This document shows, piece by piece, positions 1-8,489 of a stretch of 64,000 nucleotides of DNA. This DNA comes from Streptomyces sp. NBC_00490 (GTDB lineage: Bacteria; Actinomycetota; Actinomycetes; Streptomycetales; Streptomycetaceae): NCBI RefSeq assembly GCF_036013645.1, contig NZ_CP107869.1:7998001-8062000 (forward strand), in the 5' to 3' direction. The translations under genes and the position numbers were made by a program. The notes under the pieces were generated by a model. It did not search any database, was not told where the DNA came from, and saw nothing but the letters and a program-made list of their open reading frames with translations. How positions within the stretch are numbered: the first letter of the stretch is position 1; each line of letters starts with the position of its first letter.

Positions 1-2
1 GG

Positions 3-40
3 ACCGGGGCACCTCCGCTCGTAGGAGGAGGTGCCCCGGT
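3..40 (+). terminator. Rho-independent-type hairpin
   Basis: A perfect 14-bp inverted repeat (arms 3-16 and 27-40) encloses a 10-nt loop. There is no U-tract, which is usual for Streptomyces terminators. It probably ends transcription of a gene lying left of the window and insulates the pflB promoter region that follows. Confidence 0.6.
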
Positions 41-114
41 TGCTCGTGTTCCTGCGAGGCAGCCCACGGGCGCGCCCTTGGTCCAGGCGATGAGAAGCGG
101 GGCCTTGCCTGACC

Positions 115-128
115 GGGACCTACGGCCC
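115..128. promoter_or_regulatory. Candidate DevR/OsdR box upstream of pflB
   Basis: The 14-mer GGGACCTACGGCCC has near-palindromic 5-bp arms (GGGAC/GGCCC, one mismatch) around a 4-bp spacer. It matches the pattern found repeatedly in this window. It lies about 120 bp before the pflB start. That DevR family regulators bind GGGAC-type palindromes is known from mycobacteria; use at this site is inferred. Confidence 0.55.
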
Positions 129-249
129 GGCGAGAGAGGGACGGGTGGCGCGCCTCAAGTACGCCAAGAGGCCCTCCCCGGCGGCATCGCGAGCGACGAG
201 CATCAAAAGCGGAAGAAGTTCTACGGGCAGAGTGAGGGAGAGACCGGCG

Positions 250-2511
250 ATGACGGCAACGGTGACAGCTGGAGCCCGGGCGGCGACCGAGGCGTGGCGA
301 GGCTTCGCCGGTACGTGCTGGCGGGACCAGGTCGACGTGCGTGACTTCATCCAGGCGAACTACACGCCCTACGAAGGAGATTCGACGTTTCTGGCCGGGC
401 CGACCGGACGCACGCTCGCCGTCTGGGGCAAGGTCGCTCGCCTGTTCCCCGAGGAGCGGCGCCGGGGCATCCTCGACGTCGACCCGGGCACCCCGTCCAC
501 CATCACCTCGCACCGGCCGGGCTTCATCGACCGCGACCGCGAGTTGATCGTCGGCCTGCAGACCGACGCCCCCTTGCGGCGGGCCATCATGCCGAACGGC
601 GGTCTGCGGATGGTGGAGAACGGGCTGAAGGCGTACGGCTACCAGGCCGACCCCTTCGTCACGCGGGTCTTCGGCACCTACCGCAAGACCCACAACGACG
701 GCGTGTTCGACGCCTACACCTCCGAGATGCGTGCCGCCCGCAAGGCGGGGATCATCACCGGCCTGCCGGACGCCTACGGTCGAGGCCGGATCATCGGCGA
801 CTACCGTCGCGTCGCACTGTACGGAACGGGCCGCCTGATCGACGCGAAGCGGGCTGAGCGGGCCCTTCTCGACGGGAGGCCGTCCAGCCCCGACGTCATC
901 CGCGACCGCGAGGAACTGGCGGAGCAGATCCGGGCGTTGGGCGAACTGACCCAGATGGCGGCCTCGTACCACTGCGACGTCTCCCGGCCCGCCGCCACCG
1001 CCCACGAGGCCGTCCAGTGGCTCTACCTCGGCTTCCTGGCCGCGGTGAAGGAGCAGAACGGCGCTGCGATGTCGCTGGGCCGCACCTCCACCTTCCTGGA
1101 CGTCTACCTCCAGCGTGACCTGGACGAGGGCACCATCGACGAGACCCGCGCCCAGGAGCTGATCGACGACTTCGTGATCAAGCTGCGGATCGTACGGTTC
1201 CTGCGCACCCCCGAGTACGACGCCCTCTTCTCCGGCGACCCGACCTGGGTGACGGAGTCCATCGGCGGCATCGGCACCGACGGCCGGCCGCTGGTCACCC
1301 GCACCTCCTTCCGTTTCCTGCAGACCCTGTACAACCTGGGCCCGGCCCCCGAGCCCAACCTGACCGTCCTGTGGTCGCCGCGGCTGCCCGAGGGCTTCAA
1401 GCAGTTCTGCGCCCAGGTCTCCATCGACACCAGCGCCATCCAGTACGAGTCCGACGACCTCATGCGGCCGCGCACCGGAGACGACACCGCGATCGCCTGC
1501 TGTGTCTCCGCCATGGCGGTCGGCAAGCAGATGCAGTTCTTCGGAGCCCGCGTCAACCTGGCCAAGGCCCTGCTGTACGCGATCAACGGCGGCCGGGACG
1601 AGATGACCGGCGAGCAGATCGCGTCGCGGATGACCGCGCTGACGGGGGAGTACCTGAACTACGAGGAGCTGTCGGCGGCATACGACCGCATGCTCGACTG
1701 GCTCGCGGCCACGTACGTCAACGCCCTGAACGTCATCCACTACATGCACGACAAGTACGCTTACGAGCGCATCGAGATGGCCCTGCACGACTACCCCGTG
1801 CACCGCTTCATGGCGTGCGGCATCGCCGGCCTGTCGGTGGCGGCAGACAGCCTCTCGGCCGTCAAGCACGCCCGCGTGAAGGTCATCCGGGACGCCACCG
1901 GGCTGGCCGTCGACTACGAGGTCGAGGGCGAATTCCCGGCGTACGGCAACAACGACGACCGCGCGGACGCCCTCGCAGCCGACCTGGTCCAGTCGTTCAT
2001 GGCCAAGGTGCGCCGCCACCCCACGTACCGCAACGCCGAGCACACCCAGTCCGTACTGACCATCACCTCGAACGTCGTCTACGGCAAGCACACCGGCAAC
2101 ACCCCCGACGGCCGCCGCGCCGGCGCCCCGTTCGCGCCCGGCGCCAACCCGATGAACGGTCGCGACCGCCACGGCGTGGCCGCCTCCGCCCTCTCGGTCG
2201 CCAAGCTGCCCTACGAGCAGGCCCGCGACGGCATCTCGCTCACGACGACGATCACCCCCGAGGGCCTCGGCCACGACCCGGCCGAGCGCGCCGCGCACCT
2301 GGCCGGCATTCTCGACGCGTACACGGCCTCCGGCGGCTTCCACATGAACGTCAACGTGTTGGACCGGGCCACGCTGGAAGACGCCATGGAACACCCGGAG
2401 AAGTACCCGGAACTGACGGTGCGGGTCTCCGGATACGCCGTCAACTTCGTCCGCCTGACCCGCGAGCAGCAGCTCGACGTGATCAGCCGCACCTTCCACG
2501 GATCGCTGTGA
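250..2511 (+). CDS. pflB: Formate C-acetyltransferase (pyruvate formate-lyase)
   Basis: Glycyl-radical enzyme that converts pyruvate and CoA to acetyl-CoA and formate without oxygen. The 753-residue product is close to the 760 residues of E. coli PflB and aligns from the N-terminus ([16 protein letters not shown]). The catalytic cysteine pair is at C417-C418 (IACCVSAM) and the radical glycine is G728 (VSGYAVNF). An upstream GTG at 145 keeps the frame open, but ATG 250 has a good ribosome site (GAGGGAG, 234-240) and gives the family N-terminus. It overlaps the activase gene by GTGA. A DevR-type box lies upstream. PFL is oxygen-labile, so its presence in an actinomycete normally grown in air points to real hypoxic use. 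Confidence 0.96.
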   Translation: MTATVTAGARAATEAWRGFAGTCWRDQVDVRDFIQANYTPYEGDSTFLAGPTGRTLAVWGKVARLFPEERRRGILDVDPGTPSTITSHRPGFIDRDRELIVGLQTDAPLRRAIMPNGGLRMVENGLKAYGYQADPFVTRVFGTYRKTHNDGVFDAYTSEMRAARKAGIITGLPDAYGRGRIIGDYRRVALYGTGRLIDAKRAERALLDGRPSSPDVIRDREELAEQIRALGELTQMAASYHCDVSRPAATAHEAVQWLYLGFLAAVKEQNGAAMSLGRTSTFLDVYLQRDLDEGTIDETRAQELIDDFVIKLRIVRFLRTPEYDALFSGDPTWVTESIGGIGTDGRPLVTRTSFRFLQTLYNLGPAPEPNLTVLWSPRLPEGFKQFCAQVSIDTSAIQYESDDLMRPRTGDDTAIACCVSAMAVGKQMQFFGARVNLAKALLYAINGGRDEMTGEQIASRMTALTGEYLNYEELSAAYDRMLDWLAATYVNALNVIHYMHDKYAYERIEMALHDYPVHRFMACGIAGLSVAADSLSAVKHARVKVIRDATGLAVDYEVEGEFPAYGNNDDRADALAADLVQSFMAKVRRHPTYRNAEHTQSVLTITSNVVYGKHTGNTPDGRRAGAPFAPGANPMNGRDRHGVAASALSVAKLPYEQARDGISLTTTITPEGLGHDPAERAAHLAGILDAYTASGGFHMNVNVLDRATLEDAMEHPEKYPELTVRVSGYAVNFVRLTREQQLDVISRTFHGSL

Positions 2512-3254
2512 ACACCACGGCCGAGCCGGTGACGGGCCGCATCCACTCCTGGGACCTGTCCACGGGAGTGGACGGTCCCGGGACCCGGTTCGTCCTCTTC
2601 GTCAGCGGCTGCCCGCTGCGCTGCCTGTACTGCGCCAACCCGGACACCTGGCACATGCGCGACGGCAAGCAGACCACCGTCGACGAGGTGATGGCCGAGA
2701 TCGAGAAGTACCGGGCCTTCATCACCACCGCCGGCGGGGGAGTGACGCTCACGGGCGGCGAGGCGCTGCTGCAGCCGGCCTTCACGGCCGCGGTCTTCCG
2801 CCGCTGCAAAGAACTCGGCGTGCACACCACGCTCGACACCTCCGGCTTCCTCGGCGCCCGCGCGACCGACGAGCTGCTCGCCGACACCGACCTGGTCCTG
2901 CTGGACATCAAGTCCTTCGACGTCCGCACCTACCGGAACATGACCGGCGGCGACCTCTCCCCGACCCTCAACTTCGCCACCCGCCTGGACCGCCTCGGCG
3001 TCCCGGTGTGGATCCGCTACGTCCTCGTGCCCGGCTGGACCGACGACCCGGCTGCCATCGACGGCCTCGGCGCGTTCCTCGCCGGGCTGGGCAACGTCGA
3101 CCGGGTGGACGTCCTGCCCTTCCACAAGCTCGGCGCCCACAAGTACGACGCGCTGGGGATTCCCTTCCCGCTACGCGACACACCCGCGCCGGACCCGGAC
3201 CTGACCGAGCGAGTGCGCGAGCAGTTCCGGGAGCACGGGCTGCGGGCGCTGTGA
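2508..3254 (+). CDS. pflA: Pyruvate formate-lyase activating enzyme (radical SAM)
   Basis: Radical SAM enzyme that abstracts a hydrogen from the PFL glycine to create the stable radical. The 248-residue length matches E. coli PflA (246). The iron-sulfur motif is C35-P-L-R-C39-L-Y-C42 (CX3CX2C), followed by the SAM-binding [10 protein letters not shown]. The GTG start overlaps the pflB stop as GTGA, so the two genes are translationally coupled. Transcription probably ends at the hairpin just downstream. Confidence 0.95.
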   Translation: MNTTAEPVTGRIHSWDLSTGVDGPGTRFVLFVSGCPLRCLYCANPDTWHMRDGKQTTVDEVMAEIEKYRAFITTAGGGVTLTGGEALLQPAFTAAVFRRCKELGVHTTLDTSGFLGARATDELLADTDLVLLDIKSFDVRTYRNMTGGDLSPTLNFATRLDRLGVPVWIRYVLVPGWTDDPAAIDGLGAFLAGLGNVDRVDVLPFHKLGAHKYDALGIPFPLRDTPAPDPDLTERVREQFREHGLRAL

Positions 3255-3291
3255 CTGCGGTGCCTCGCACGGCGTGGGCGAGGCACCGCAG
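3255..3291 (+). terminator. Terminator of the pflB-pflA operon
   Basis: Perfect 13-bp inverted repeat (3255-3267 and 3279-3291) with an 11-nt loop. It begins directly after the pflA stop codon. Confidence 0.75.
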
Positions 3292-3395
3292 GCTTGAGAT
3301 GCAGGCACCCCGCCTGCCCCGGGCGGGTCACGCCGGTTCGAGACCTGCCTGGGAGGGGTAGCCCGCATCCACTGACCGTTGGAGGAGGGAGCGGG

Positions 3396-4172
3396 ATGAC
3401 GGACGCAGGTGCGCTCAGGCAGGCTTGTGCGCAACTCGTCGCGAGCAAAGCGCAGTTGGACGACTGGCTGGCAGAAGGTGACGCGCGAGGTGAGCGCCGA
3501 TCGCTCGTCGGCGACGGCTATTCCGCTTGGCGAAGGTGGCAGGCGCGTCAGCCGTCGCCTTATGTGAGCCCTGGTCACTTTCACGACAGTCCGTGGCGCA
3601 AGGTGCCGGAGCCCTGTCACTTCCTGGCCACGGCACTCCCCGGAGCCGACTTCCAGGCCGTTCGATTCGATCGGGCCCATGCCGGCCCGGACAAGCGCCC
3701 ACGGACCGAGGTCGACTCCTCACTCGTCGTGGGTGGCTTGTGGCGCAGACCGTTCGAGCGTGACCTGCGGGGGGATCCCCGGGCTGTCTTGGCCGCGATC
3801 AACGCGAGTGGCGGGGCACAGTACGCTCGCGCGGGGGCTTTGCCACTCTACGCGGCCGTCGAGGGCAAGAACCGGGTGAGCCTCGCCCAGCGTGAGGGTC
3901 TACCGGTTACCGCCGAGGTGGCCACGGCTGCGTTTCCCGAAGCAGGGTGTCTGCGTCTCCACCGGGTCCACGACGAGGACACCGTCGCTGTCGCCGTGTC
4001 GCAAGTGGACGGCGGCGAACCGCAATTCCTGCCTCTCCCACAGGAGTCCACCGCCGTGTTGGCCGCCTACGGCGTCTTGTGGCACCGAAGCGTCATGGGG
4101 GCCTGGGAAAGGCAGCAAGCCGCACTTGACGCGGTCAGGGAGCGCCTTGTCGGGCGGACCTTGATGCCCTGA
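3396..4172 (+). CDS. Hypothetical protein, 258 aa
   Basis: I do not recognise this protein. The ATG at 3396 has a strong ribosome site (GGAGGAGG, 3381-3388), so the longer open frame from 3294 is not needed. The product looks soluble and globular, with no signal peptide or membrane segment. Its N-terminal third is charged and rich in Arg, Trp and Tyr. It lies between the pfl terminator and a convergent terminator shared with adhE, so it is a single-gene unit. No DevR-type box is apparent in front of it. Confidence 0.7.
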   Translation: MTDAGALRQACAQLVASKAQLDDWLAEGDARGERRSLVGDGYSAWRRWQARQPSPYVSPGHFHDSPWRKVPEPCHFLATALPGADFQAVRFDRAHAGPDKRPRTEVDSSLVVGGLWRRPFERDLRGDPRAVLAAINASGGAQYARAGALPLYAAVEGKNRVSLAQREGLPVTAEVATAAFPEAGCLRLHRVHDEDTVAVAVSQVDGGEPQFLPLPQESTAVLAAYGVLWHRSVMGAWERQQAALDAVRERLVGRTLMP

Positions 4173-4192
4173 GACGGCAGGCCGGGCTTCCT

Positions 4193-4226
4193 TTCCCTGG
4201 TGGGCGCTTGCGTGCCCACCAGGGAA
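4193..4226. terminator. Convergent bidirectional terminator
   Basis: Perfect 13-bp inverted repeat (4193-4205 and 4214-4226) with an 8-nt loop. It lies between the stop codons of the hypothetical gene (plus) and adhE (minus). Confidence 0.8.
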
Positions 4227-4228
4227 GG

Positions 4229-6889
4229 CTATTCGCCAGGTGTACCGACGGAGCCGTAGTAGGCCGCTCGCATCAGCTCCTGCATGTCGTCGAGCATGGG
4301 CATCCGCGGGTTGGCCGGGGCGCACTGGTCCTCGTAGGCGTTCATGGCCTGCTGGGGCAGGGCGTCGAGGAAGGAGCGCTCGTCGACGCCGAGGGACCGG
4401 AACGACGGCTCGATGCCGACGGCTTGGCGCAGGCGCTCAACGGCCCGGGCGAGTGACTCCACGCCGGCCTGCGGGGTGGCGGCGGGCAGACCGAGGGCGC
4501 GGGCGATGTCCTGGAAGCGCTCGGGAGCCCGGTAGCTCTCGTACTTGGGCCAGCCGGTGAGCTTGGTCGGGACGGTGCCGTTGTAGCGGATGACGTGCGG
4601 CAGCAGGACCGCGTTGGTGCGGCCGTGCGCGATGTGGAAGGTGGCGCCGAGCGTGTGGGACATGGCGTGGACGATGCCGAGGAAGGCGTTGCCGAAGGCC
4701 ATGCCCGCGATAGTGCCGGCGTTGTGCATCTTCTCCCGGGCCTGAGCCGAGCCCTCGCGGTCGTTCACCGCCGCTTCGAGGTGGTCGAAGATGAGCCGGA
4801 TCGCGTGCAGCGCCAGCCCGTCGGTGAAGTCGTTGGCGTAGACGGACACGTACGCCTCGATGGCGTGAGTGAGCGCGTCGAAGCCGCTGTCGGCGGCCAG
4901 CGCCGGGGGCAGGGCGGTGGTGAGGAGGGGGTCGATGATGGCCACGCTGGGGGTGAGCGCGTAGTCGGCCAGCGGGTACTTCTTGCCCGTAACCGGGTCG
5001 GAGATGACGGCGAAGGGCGTGACCTCGGCGCCGGTACCGGAGGTGGTGGGCACGCACACCAGGCGGGCCCGGCTGCCCAGCGTCGGGAAGCGGAAGGCGC
5101 GCTTGCGGATGTCGGAGAACTTGTGCCGCATGTCGGCGAAGTCGATGTCCGGGTGCTCGTAGAGCAGCCACATCACCTTGGCCGCGTCCATGGGTGAGCC
5201 GCCGCCGAGCGCGATGATCGTGTCCGGGCGGAAGTCCCGCATGAGGCGGGCGCCGCGCTGCACGGAGCCGATGCTGGGTTCCGGTTCGACGTTGTCGATG
5301 ATCTGTAGTGTCACGGGCTCGGGACGGCGCTTGAGGACGCGGTCGACGCGGTCGACGAAGCCGAGGCGGGTCATGGTCGCGTCGGTGACGATCGTGACGC
5401 GGTGGACGTCCGGCATGGAGGCGAGGTAGCGGATGGCCTGCGGCTCGAAGTAGATCTTCGGCGGGACCTTGAACCACTGCAGGTTGTTGCGGCGCGTGCC
5501 AACCCGCTTGACGTTCAGCAGCTGGGCGGCGGAGACGTTGTTGGACACCGACGTGCTGCCCCAGGAGCCGCAGCCGAGCGTCAGGGAAGGCAGGAGGCTG
5601 TTGTAGACGCCGCCGATGGCGCCCTGCGAGGAGGGTGCGTTGACGATGATCCGCACGGTCTTGATGCGCTTTCCGTACGCCTCCGCCAGCGCCCGGTCCT
5701 CGGTGTGGATGACGGCGCTGTGGCCCTGGCCGTGGAAGGCGACCATGTCGGCGGCCAGGTCGAAGCCCTGCTGCTCGGAGCCCGCGCGCAGGACGGCGAG
5801 GACCGGGCAGAGCTTCTCGCGGGTCAGCGGCTCGTCCGGGCCGACGCGCTCGGCCTCGACCAGGATGACGGAGGTGTCCTCGGGCACGGTGAAGCCGGCC
5901 TGCTCGGCGATCCACGCCGGGCTCCGACCTACGGCCGTGGCGTTGACCTTGGGCTCGCAGCCCGCGCCCGCCCGGCCGGAGGGGAACAGGAACGCCTCCA
6001 GCTTCGACTTCTCCTCGGCGGTCGCCAGGTGGGCGTGCAGCGTGCGGAACTCGGCCAGGGCGGCGTCGTAGATCTCGTCGTCGAGGATGACGGCCTGTTC
6101 GGAGGCGCAGATCATCCCGTTGTCGAACGACTTGGACAGCACCAGGTCGTTGACGGCCCGGCGTAGCTTGGCGCTCTTGTGCACGTACGCGGGGACGTTG
6201 CCCGCGCCCACGCCCAGGGCGGGCTTGCCCGCCGAGTAGGCGGCCTTGACCATGGCGTTGCCGCCGGTGGCGAGGATCAGCGAGACGCCCGGGTGGTGCA
6301 TCAGCGTGCCGGTGGCCTCGACCGACGGGGTCTCGATCCACTGGATGCACTGCTCCGGCGCGCCCGCGGTGACGGCCGCGTCCCGCACGATGCGAGCGGC
6401 CTCGGCGCTGCAGCGCTGGGCCGAGGGGTGGAAGGCGAAGACGACCGGGTTACGGGTCTTCAGCGCCATCAGCGCCTTGAAGATCGTGGTGGAGGTCGGG
6501 TTGGTGACGGGCGTGATGGCGCACACCACCCCCACCGGTTCGGCGATCTCGACCATGTCCTCGATGTCGTCGCGGGCGATGACCCCGACGGTCTTCATCC
6601 GGCCCATGCTGTGCGTGACGTGCTCGCACGCGAACATGTTCTTGGCGGCCTTGTCCTCGAACACGCCGCGTCCGGTCTCCTCCACCGCGAGTCGTGCGAG
6701 CGCGGTGTGCTGGTCGAGGGCGGCGACCGACGCCTTCTTGACGATGTGGTCGACTTGCTCCTGCGTCAGTTCCTCGTAGTCGGCGAGTGCCTTGAGCCCG
6801 TTCGTGACCAGCCGGTCGACGGCGATGGCGGTCTCGGACGGCTCGCCGCCCGGGGCGGCAGCTCGGGTTCGGGCGTCCTGTCGGGTCAT
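4229..6889 (-). CDS. adhE: Bifunctional acetaldehyde-CoA/alcohol dehydrogenase
   Basis: Reduces acetyl-CoA to acetaldehyde and then ethanol, re-oxidising two NADH. It is the natural partner of PFL. The 886 residues compare with 891 in E. coli. The N-terminal aldehyde dehydrogenase half carries the catalytic cysteine C261 (GMICASEQ). The C-terminal iron-dependent alcohol dehydrogenase half has the GGGSPMDAAK nucleotide loop and the metal histidines around HAIEAYVS, HAMSHTLGA and HIAHGRTNA. ATG 6889 is preferred over the in-frame start at 6958 because a GGAGG (6900-6904 on the complementary strand) is spaced correctly. Two DevR-type boxes lie upstream at 7038 and 7062. Confidence 0.95.
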   Translation of the reverse strand: MTRQDARTRAAAPGGEPSETAIAVDRLVTNGLKALADYEELTQEQVDHIVKKASVAALDQHTALARLAVEETGRGVFEDKAAKNMFACEHVTHSMGRMKTVGVIARDDIEDMVEIAEPVGVVCAITPVTNPTSTTIFKALMALKTRNPVVFAFHPSAQRCSAEAARIVRDAAVTAGAPEQCIQWIETPSVEATGTLMHHPGVSLILATGGNAMVKAAYSAGKPALGVGAGNVPAYVHKSAKLRRAVNDLVLSKSFDNGMICASEQAVILDDEIYDAALAEFRTLHAHLATAEEKSKLEAFLFPSGRAGAGCEPKVNATAVGRSPAWIAEQAGFTVPEDTSVILVEAERVGPDEPLTREKLCPVLAVLRAGSEQQGFDLAADMVAFHGQGHSAVIHTEDRALAEAYGKRIKTVRIIVNAPSSQGAIGGVYNSLLPSLTLGCGSWGSTSVSNNVSAAQLLNVKRVGTRRNNLQWFKVPPKIYFEPQAIRYLASMPDVHRVTIVTDATMTRLGFVDRVDRVLKRRPEPVTLQIIDNVEPEPSIGSVQRGARLMRDFRPDTIIALGGGSPMDAAKVMWLLYEHPDIDFADMRHKFSDIRKRAFRFPTLGSRARLVCVPTTSGTGAEVTPFAVISDPVTGKKYPLADYALTPSVAIIDPLLTTALPPALAADSGFDALTHAIEAYVSVYANDFTDGLALHAIRLIFDHLEAAVNDREGSAQAREKMHNAGTIAGMAFGNAFLGIVHAMSHTLGATFHIAHGRTNAVLLPHVIRYNGTVPTKLTGWPKYESYRAPERFQDIARALGLPAATPQAGVESLARAVERLRQAVGIEPSFRSLGVDERSFLDALPQQAMNAYEDQCAPANPRMPMLDDMQELMRAAYYGSVGTPGE

Positions 6890-7037
6890 GGGGGTTGCGC
6901 CTCCGTCGTCGAGGTCGTGGGCCGGGAGACCGGCAGCGTGCGGCGTGGGGAGCGGCACCGCGGAAGATCGGTACTGCTCCTACTGCCACCGTCTCGCAGA
7001 GGGGAGCCGCCACCCAGACGTCAAAGGTCCCGGCCGG

Positions 7038-7051
7038 GGGCCGACCGGCCC
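7038..7051. promoter_or_regulatory. Candidate DevR/OsdR box upstream of adhE (perfect palindrome)
   Basis: GGGCCGACCGGCCC, with perfect 6-bp arms around a 2-bp centre, about 150 bp before the adhE start. A weaker second copy (GGGCCGATCGGTCA, 7062-7075) follows 24 bp away. That is about two helical turns, as expected for cooperative dimers. Confidence 0.65.
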
Positions 7052-7190
7052 GGCGGGGTCGGGGCCGATCGGTCACCTGACGGCGAGGGGCGCCGGATCG
7101 CGTACAGGGGCGGGCATCCGGCAGCGCCTGTAGGCGCTGCGGACGTCCCGGGGTGATGGTGGGGGGTATGCGCTTGCCGGTCCTCCCTGA

Positions 7191-7208
7191 GCGCCGCCTA
7201 AGCGGCGC
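7191..7208 (-). terminator. Possible terminator of the CBS-BON gene
   Basis: A 7-bp GC-only stem (GCGCCGC/GCGGCGC) with a 4-nt loop lies just past the end of the minus-strand CBS-BON gene. It is short, so this is tentative. Confidence 0.4.
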
Positions 7209-7214
7209 CCGGGA

Positions 7215-7943
7215 CTACCGCTCGGGGAGCCAGTCGTGGGCGATCCGGCGCGAGGGGTGCGTCTCGCGAGGGCGGGTGTCGTCGACGCGGAAGGTGAGGC
7301 GGTTCATCACGCCCACCACGCCGTCCACCCGCCAGGCCAGCTGGACCACCAGCGGGATGTCGCTGCGGCGTTCCAGGCGCCCCTCCAGCGTGGCCGTGCC
7401 GTCGTGGACCGAGACGATGACGGTGTGGGGCGGCAGACACATGGCGCGGGTGAGGACCTCGTCGATGATCTCCTGGCGGATCTCCCCGTCGGTACGCAGG
7501 AAGACCCGCAGCAGGTCACGGCGCGTAGCGATGCCGATCAGACGGTCCTCCTCGTCCACCACCGGAAGCCGTTCGATGTGGTGGCGCTCCATCACCCGTG
7601 CGGCGTCCGCGACGCGCTGTTCCGGGTGCACCGTGATCGCGGGTGTCGACATCAGCTGCCCGGCGGTCATGGCACGGGCCTTGGCGGCCGCGCTTCGCCC
7701 CGTGCGGCGTAGCGGCGGCAGCCGGAAGCGGCGTCCCCGGTGGTCCGGTTCGGCCTGAGCCGCCTGTCGGCGTATCAGGTCGGTCTCGGAGATCACGCCG
7801 AGGACCTTGTCGTCGGCGTCCACCACGGGCAGCCCGCTGATCCGATGCCGAGCCAGCAGCTGTGCGACGTCCTTGAACGGTGTCTCCCGGCGCGCCTCGA
7901 TGACCTCGGAGGTCATCACTTCGCCGACCTTGCAGGTCTTCAC
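7215..7943 (-). CDS. CBS-CBS-BON domain protein
   Basis: Soluble protein of 242 aa with two CBS domains (about residues 6-60 and 93-150; motifs HRISGLPVVD and HHIERLPVVDE) followed by a BON domain (about 160-225). CBS pairs bind adenine nucleotides such as AMP or ATP and sense energy state; BON domains are thought to bind membranes or phospholipids. M. tuberculosis Hrp1 (Rv2626c), a DosR-regulon CBS protein, is a partial analogue. GTG 7943 is chosen because the family usually begins just before the first CBS (KVGEVMTSEV). The longer frame from 8054 has an atypical Arg-rich leader. Up to three DevR-type boxes lie upstream. Confidence 0.85.
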   Translation of the reverse strand: MKTCKVGEVMTSEVIEARRETPFKDVAQLLARHRISGLPVVDADDKVLGVISETDLIRRQAAQAEPDHRGRRFRLPPLRRTGRSAAAKARAMTAGQLMSTPAITVHPEQRVADAARVMERHHIERLPVVDEEDRLIGIATRRDLLRVFLRTDGEIRQEIIDEVLTRAMCLPPHTVIVSVHDGTATLEGRLERRSDIPLVVQLAWRVDGVVGVMNRLTFRVDDTRPRETHPSRRIAHDWLPER

Positions 7944-8173
7944 GGCAGTTCCCTTCTCCACCGGTGCATGCGGGGTGCGCTCGGTTTCCCTTGCGTACGA
8001 CCCGCGCAAACGGTCCCGTATCCCCGCTGGGCGATGTGCTCCTGCGGTGGGCATCGGGGGCCGGAACTCGCGGGTGAGGGCGGCCGGTCCGTCGCTGTTG
8101 TCCCGTTGGAGTGTCCCGGGTAGCCGGCCCCTGATGCCTCTTCAGCCTCCCGCGCACCGGCTTGGCGGTGCAG

Positions 8174-8210
8174 GGGCCAACCGGTCCCGAGCTCCCGGGC
8201 CGAACCGCCC
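8174..8210. promoter_or_regulatory. Two tandem imperfect DevR-type boxes
   Basis: GGGCCAACCGGTCC (8174-8187) and GGGCCGAACCGCCC (8197-8210) start 23 bp apart, about two helical turns. They lie 230-265 bp before the CBS-BON start. Each has one or two arm mismatches. Confidence 0.4.
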
Positions 8211-8258
8211 TCTCCTCGGCTGGACACGGTCGGTGACGAGATCACCACGGCAAAGGCG

Positions 8259-8272
8259 GGGACGGCTGTCCC
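8259..8272. promoter_or_regulatory. Palindrome GGGAC-N4-GTCCC
   Basis: GGGACGGCTGTCCC has perfect 5-bp arms. It is the closest match in the window to the half-site of the mycobacterial DevR box (GGGAC/GTCCC). It lies in the 546-bp gap between the CBS-BON gene and enzyme I. No gene was seen in that gap. Confidence 0.45.
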
Positions 8273-8489
8273 ACCCCGCCGTGGGGCGGCCGGGAGGAAC
8301 GCAACCATCAGGCGGAGCAGGACAGTTGCACTCACCGCTGACACGAAGACGGCAGAGCTGAGGGCGCGGTGGGGATGCGCAATGCCGCAGGGTTCAAGCC
8401 GCGATGGCCCGCAGTCGGCCGGACTGCACCCGGCCGCTTCCGTACTTTCCGGTGCCGAGTGCCGGCGGATGCGACCGGGCGCGGGGCGG

